Shown here in pieces: positions 60,525 to 64,000 of a DNA stretch of 64,000 bases. The notes beneath the pieces were generated by a model. That model had not been told where the DNA came from, made no database searches, and saw only the letters and a list, made by a program, of their open reading frames with translations. The stretch covers positions 248,001 through 312,000 of the forward strand of contig CP171222.1 of NCBI GenBank assembly GCA_050908895.1, read 5' to 3'. The position numbers and the translations under genes were made by a program. Position 1 is the first letter of the stretch. Each line of letters begins with the position of its first letter. The DNA is from S5-A14a sp050908895 (lineage in GTDB: Bacteria > Bacillota > Clostridia > Peptostreptococcales > Anaerovoracaceae).

Positions 60525-61682
60525 ATGAAACATCCATTTATTGCAAAAAGGTATTGGAAAGATCAAAGTACTGCAATGGGTCAATCTGATGTAATGGCTA
60601 AATTATACAATGATGTTATTAACCTAAGTCTTGGAGATCCAGATCTTATTACTCATGATATTATAATTGAAAAATCCTATGCAGATGCAAAACTTGGTCA
60701 TACGAAATACACGGATTTTAGGGGAGATCCTGAACTTAGAAAAGAGATTATTAAATTTTATTCTGAAGAGCACAACATGAAAGTTGAAGACAAAGAAATT
60801 TTTGTATGTGCATCTGCTTGTTTGGGAATGTATCTAGCACTCGAAGCAATTGTAGATGACGGAGATGAAGTTATTTTACAGGCTCCTTATTTTACGCCTT
60901 ATCCACAACAGGTTGAGCTTGCAAGAGGAATACCTGTAGAACTTCCAACATATGAAGAAGAAGATTTTCAAATTAATATAGAGCGGTTGGAGAGTTTGAT
61001 TACAGAAAGAACTAAAGCTCTGGTTATAAACTCTCCTAGCAATCCAACAGGGAATTGTTTGACGGTTGAAACAATGGAAAAAATAGCTGAAGTCGCGGTT
61101 AAATATAATCTTGTTGTTATAAGTGATGATATTTATACCTCTTTTAGCTACCAAAATAAATTTGTTCCATTTGCGAGTTTGCCTGGGATGAAGAATCGTA
61201 CAATTATTTTGAATTCTTTTTCAAAAAACTTTACTATGACAGGTTGGAGAGTTGGAAATATTATTGCTCCAGACTATATTATTAAGATAATCCAGCAGAT
61301 TAATGAAAATGTGGTTTTTACAGCACCATCAATTTCTCAAAGGGCAGCAATGTATGCTTTACGTTATAGAAATGAAATTCAGCCACCTATGATAGATGAA
61401 TACAAGAAAAGGATGTTTTACGCGGCAGAGAGAATTAATAATATCCCTAAGTTATCCGTTTTGTATCCGCCAAAGGGAAGTTTCTATTTGTTTATGAATA
61501 TAAAGAAAACAGGGCTAACTAGTGTAGAGGCTACAGATAAGATTCTTGCGGATGCACATGTTTTAATGCTACCAGGAAATGCATTTGGGAAATGTGGAGA
61601 AGGTTATATAAGAATTGCTTGTACAGTAAATATTGACATCTTAAAAACTGCATTTGATCGAATAGAAAAAATTAGATGGTAA
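60525..61682 (+). CDS. PLP-dependent aminotransferase, class I/II
   Basis: From the ATG at 60525 (AAGGAG nine bases upstream) the protein is 385 residues. It has the N-terminal INLSLGDPDLITHD, SPSNPTGNCLTVETM, DDIYTSFSYQNKFVPF, the Lys in NSFSKNFTMTGWRVGN, and the C-terminal VLMLPGNAFGKCGEGYIRIA with the carboxylate-binding Arg. The substrate is unknown; the operon context implies amino acid to 2-oxoacid conversion feeding the dehydrogenase. An in-frame ATG at 60501 lies inside the previous gene and lacks a ribosome site. Confidence 0.9.
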   Translation: MKHPFIAKRYWKDQSTAMGQSDVMAKLYNDVINLSLGDPDLITHDIIIEKSYADAKLGHTKYTDFRGDPELRKEIIKFYSEEHNMKVEDKEIFVCASACLGMYLALEAIVDDGDEVILQAPYFTPYPQQVELARGIPVELPTYEEEDFQINIERLESLITERTKALVINSPSNPTGNCLTVETMEKIAEVAVKYNLVVISDDIYTSFSYQNKFVPFASLPGMKNRTIILNSFSKNFTMTGWRVGNIIAPDYIIKIIQQINENVVFTAPSISQRAAMYALRYRNEIQPPMIDEYKKRMFYAAERINNIPKLSVLYPPKGSFYLFMNIKKTGLTSVEATDKILADAHVLMLPGNAFGKCGEGYIRIACTVNIDILKTAFDRIEKIRW

Positions 61683-61705
61683 GAATTATAATAAAGGAGA
61701 TTATT

Positions 61706-63118
61706 ATGAAAGCTGAAAAGAAGTTAAATGATACAGAAGATGTAGTAAATACAGATTTTAATCTAGAACCTATAGAACAAAAGCATATAATTAAGTTTGT
61801 AATTGCATCATTAGTCGGAGCGTTTTTATTTTTAGTACCAATTCCAAGCGGGTCAACATTTACAATACCAATTGGTATCGTAATTAATTGGATTTCGGGT
61901 CTATTATCTTTAGAAAAAGTAAATCTAGCCAGTATAGCTGTTATAATATTTATCACCTTTTCATGTATAATGACTTTAATCTATAAAATTTTTAAACCTC
62001 AATTTATAGAAAAGAATGAATATATTAAAAAGTTATTTAATCCAGCACCATTATACCTGGTAAGTAGATTTATAGGTCTAGTTATTGTTTATATGGTTTA
62101 CTTTGGATTTGGGCCAGAAGCAATTATATCTGATGCAACTGGAGGATCTATGCTAGGAGTATCATCAACGTTAGTATCAGTAGTGCTTTGTATTGCTTTT
62201 CTAATGCCATTATTGACTGACTTTGGAATTATGGAGTTTGTTGGTGTATTGATTCGTAAAGTTGTACGTCCTTTATTTACAGTGCCAGGACGTTCTGCAA
62301 TTGACCTTATGACATCGTGGCTCGGAGCATCAAATGCTGCTGCTATACTAACTACTCGTCAGTATGAAACAGGTTATTATAGTGCTAGAGAAGCAGCAAC
62401 GATATCTACAAATTTTTCTTTTGTATCAATTCCGTTCTGCTTTGTAATCGCAAAATTGATAGGTGTTGACAGCAAATTTACTATTTTCTATTTGATTTCT
62501 TTAATAGGAGGAATAGTTCTTGCAATGATAATACCAAGAATTCCTCCACTTAGAAATATACCAGATACGTATGATGAATTTGCAGGCAAACAGATTAATG
62601 AGGAAATGCCAGTAGGGGTATCAAAAATGAAATGGGCTCTAAATCTAGCAGGTCATAGAGCAGAAAAAGCCAAAAGTAAGGATGTGATTAACTCAGGTTT
62701 ACATGTCTATTCGAGCATGTTTTTAGATCTTATTCCAGTTGTAATGTCATGGGGAACTATTGTACTAATTCTTGTAGAATTTACTCCTATATTTAAAATC
62801 ATTTCGGTTCCTTTTGGATATTATTTAAATCTTATGGGAATAGAAGGTGCAATGGAAGTGGCCCCAACAATGTTAACTGGATTTGCAGATATGTATATTC
62901 CTCCTTTGATGCTTGCTGATTTTCCAATTGAAAAGACTAGATTCATTCTCGGAGCTGTTTCTCTTCTGCAGATTATATATATGACAGAGGTTGGTTTAAT
63001 TGTGATTAAATCTAGAGTTCCAGTTAATGTTGGACATTTGTTTATTGTTTTCCTTGAAAGAACAATTATAGCAATCCCTCTTATAACGCTATTAACTAAC
63101 TTGCTTGTTAATTTTTAG
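61706..63118 (+). CDS. YjiH-family transporter (nucleoside-recognition/Gate domain)
   Basis: From the ATG at 61706 (AAAGGAG six bases upstream) the protein is 470 residues with about ten membrane helices. It has IPIGIVINWISGLLSLEKVN, the Gate-like motif SAIDLMTSWLGASNAAAILT, TRQYETGYYSAREAATISTN and VAPTMLTGFADMYIPPLMLA. YjiH proteins are poorly characterised transporters. As the last gene of the sigma-54 operon it may import the amino acid or export the hydroxyacid product; that is inference. Confidence 0.85.
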   Translation: MKAEKKLNDTEDVVNTDFNLEPIEQKHIIKFVIASLVGAFLFLVPIPSGSTFTIPIGIVINWISGLLSLEKVNLASIAVIIFITFSCIMTLIYKIFKPQFIEKNEYIKKLFNPAPLYLVSRFIGLVIVYMVYFGFGPEAIISDATGGSMLGVSSTLVSVVLCIAFLMPLLTDFGIMEFVGVLIRKVVRPLFTVPGRSAIDLMTSWLGASNAAAILTTRQYETGYYSAREAATISTNFSFVSIPFCFVIAKLIGVDSKFTIFYLISLIGGIVLAMIIPRIPPLRNIPDTYDEFAGKQINEEMPVGVSKMKWALNLAGHRAEKAKSKDVINSGLHVYSSMFLDLIPVVMSWGTIVLILVEFTPIFKIISVPFGYYLNLMGIEGAMEVAPTMLTGFADMYIPPLMLADFPIEKTRFILGAVSLLQIIYMTEVGLIVIKSRVPVNVGHLFIVFLERTIIAIPLITLLTNLLVNF

Positions 63119-63275
63119 CCAATAATAGAATTTAATTGTATTATCATTATTTTGCGATATTAAATTCCTCGTTTTAAATTTTTCCATAATTAATTTTATG
63201 AAATTTTAGCATAGATAATAAAAATTATAGAAAATCTGGCAGCAATAACTAATGCTTTACCTTAAATTAACACAT
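63119..63275. other. AT-rich gap after the sigma-54 operon
   Basis: No gene is seen here. Weak AT hairpins are present, but no clear terminator for the plus-strand operon other than the bidirectional hairpin at 63276-63307. Confidence 0.4.
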
Positions 63276-63307
63276 AAAAATCCGAACTCAAATAAGAGTT
63301 CGGATTT
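63276..63307 (-). terminator. Terminator of tmRNA
   Basis: On the minus strand AAATCCGAACTC (63307-63296) pairs with GAGTTCGGATTT (63289-63278) over a 6-base loop and is followed by TT and ATG-rich sequence. The T content on the plus side is low, so it mainly serves ssrA. Confidence 0.8.
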
Positions 63308-63315
63308 GTACTGTC

Positions 63316-63671
63316 TGGTGGAAGTGGCGAGAGTTGAACTCGCGTCCGAAAAGATATTCACGAGGCTTTCTTCGAGCGAAGACCTTCGATAAAATTCGCC
63401 TGCCCACTCCCAAAGGTCACAGATAAGAACAGACTAGTCAGCTATAAGATCCAGGCTACCTGACACTTGCCGGAAATTTTCCTGTATAGTTTGATGCCTT
63501 TAAGCAGCCTACAGGAGGAGCCACAAAAGACACGCGGGCTGAACTACGCAGCCATTGCGAAATTATTATTATTTTTAGCGTTTATATTTAAACGGCCACT
63601 TTTTACGTAGACTTGGCGACTACGGCTCGCTTACCCAGCTTCAACCTCCCCGTCGAAACCATTTCACCCCC
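63316..63671 (-). ncRNA. ssrA: Transfer-messenger RNA (tmRNA)
   Basis: The minus strand begins GGGGGTGAAATGGTTTCGAC and ends CTCTCGCCACTTCCACCA. GGGGGTG and CACTTCC form the acceptor stem, and the T-arm sequence GAGTTCAACTC is present. The tag reading frame at 63579-63544 encodes AKNNNNFAMAA then TAG, ending in the Ala-Ala degron recognised by ClpXP-type proteases. Length is about 356 nt with encoded CCA. With SmpB it rescues stalled ribosomes. Confidence 0.96.
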
Positions 63672-63757
63672 ATATCAAGGTGTGACCTGTAAAAGATGTT
63701 GCAAAAGCAAAATCGCTAAATTACGATGAATCAACCATTGCAAGTCTTTACACTTAT

Positions 63758-63786
63758 ATTATACCCCAATTTTCAAAAAGTAACAA
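63758..63786 (-). promoter_or_regulatory. Promoter of ssrA
   Basis: TTGTTA (63786-63781), 17 bases and TATAAT (63763-63758) on the minus strand. The start near 63751 would give an 80-base 5' leader to be removed by RNase P. Confidence 0.72.
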
Positions 63787-63801
63787 GTGTGAGTTTTGGA
63801 T

Positions 63802-64000
63802 TTATTTTCCTTCAATTATATATTCCTCGATTGCTAAACCCAATCTCCTTATTCCTTCAACGATTTTATCCTCTGACATACAAGAAAAATTCATTCTAAA
63901 GGAATTTTCGTGTCCACCATTTGGGGAAAATGCAGACCCAGGTACAAAAGCCACTTTTTTTGGTAAAGCTTTTTCCTTATATAAATACTCCGCATCAAGT
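63802..64000 (-). CDS. PLP-dependent aminotransferase, C-terminal part, runs off the window
   Basis: The last 66 codons are visible, ending with TAA at 63802: KKVAFVPGSAFSPNGGHENS, FRMNFSCMSEDKIVEGIRRL and EEYIIEGK. The V-x-F-V-P-G-x-x-F-x-P-N-G-x-x-x-N-x-x-R-x-N-F motif is typical of 2-aminoadipate/LysN-type class I aminotransferases (also the C-terminal domain of MocR regulators). A stand-alone enzyme or a MocR protein cannot be told apart from this piece. Confidence 0.8.
   Translation of the reverse strand, partial: LDAEYLYKEKALPKKVAFVPGSAFSPNGGHENSFRMNFSCMSEDKIVEGIRRLGLAIEEYIIEGK

Overview
The window is a low-GC, oriC-centred chromosome segment from a Gram-positive anaerobe. I read it as Firmicutes, probably Clostridia; the exact family (something near Eubacterium/Mogibacterium/Peptostreptococcaceae relatives) is inference only. 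The grounds are the classical order mnmE-jag-yidC-yidD-rnpA-rpmH | oriC | dnaA-dnaN-recF-gyrB-gyrA, strong AGGAGG ribosome sites, a SigB/SigF-type sigma factor, amino-acid fermentation genes (histidine utilisation, a CoA-transferase, a sigma-54 controlled aminotransferase/2-hydroxyacid dehydrogenase operon), a class B sortase and an FMN-binding surface protein.

Layout. 1-2.65 kb (minus): mnmE start, jag, yidC, yidD, rnpA, rpmH. 2.65-4.55 kb: bipartite oriC, with DnaA boxes on both sides of dnaA, a 22-bp inverted repeat shared by the two halves, and a DnaA-trio-like unwinding element before dnaN. 4.55-13.3 kb: dnaN, recF, gyrB, gyrA, a cysteine-rich RsbW-like anti-sigma factor, its sigma factor and trpS, nearly without gaps. 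13.4-16.1 kb: tRNA-Arg(CCU), a membrane protein, an ECF S component, and rpsF-ssb-rpsR with a clear promoter. 16.1-23.7 kb: a PepV-like dipeptidase, then a PucR regulator divergent from an NCS1 permease-DUF917-M20 peptidase operon. 23.7-32.7 kb is an accessory zone: a chimeric transposase remnant, an XRE membrane regulator, a rhodanese, a thioesterase, a DsrE-like protein, a frameshifted YbaK, small membrane proteins (one SdpI-like), a broken and an intact DUF4143 ATPase, and a GNAT. 32.8-41.7 kb: histidine degradation (flavoprotein, hutH, hutU, hutI, fchA, ftcD, DUF2284), with hutI conspicuously GC-rich. 41.8-49 kb (minus): DsbA-like protein, alr, mgtE behind a structured leader containing a 29-codon ORF, purB, an NrdD-like stub and a CoA-transferase. 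49.2-57.6 kb: a frameshifted FMN-binding repeat protein, a voltage-sensor-only membrane protein, a phosphohexomutase, sortase B, and a phosphatase cluster with a truncated duplicate. 57.8-63.1 kb: a sigma-54 activator and its target operon, with readable enhancer repeats and a -24/-12 promoter. 63.3-64 kb: tmRNA and the C-terminus of an aminotransferase.

The points most worth following are the mgtE leader ORF plus attenuator, the complete sigma-54 regulatory unit at 59.3-59.45 kb, the poly(A) frameshift in the FMN-binding surface protein, the Cys-rich anti-sigma factor overlapping gyrA, and the altered DNA-contact motif of DnaA next to its boxes. All assignments are from reading the sequence; no database search was run.
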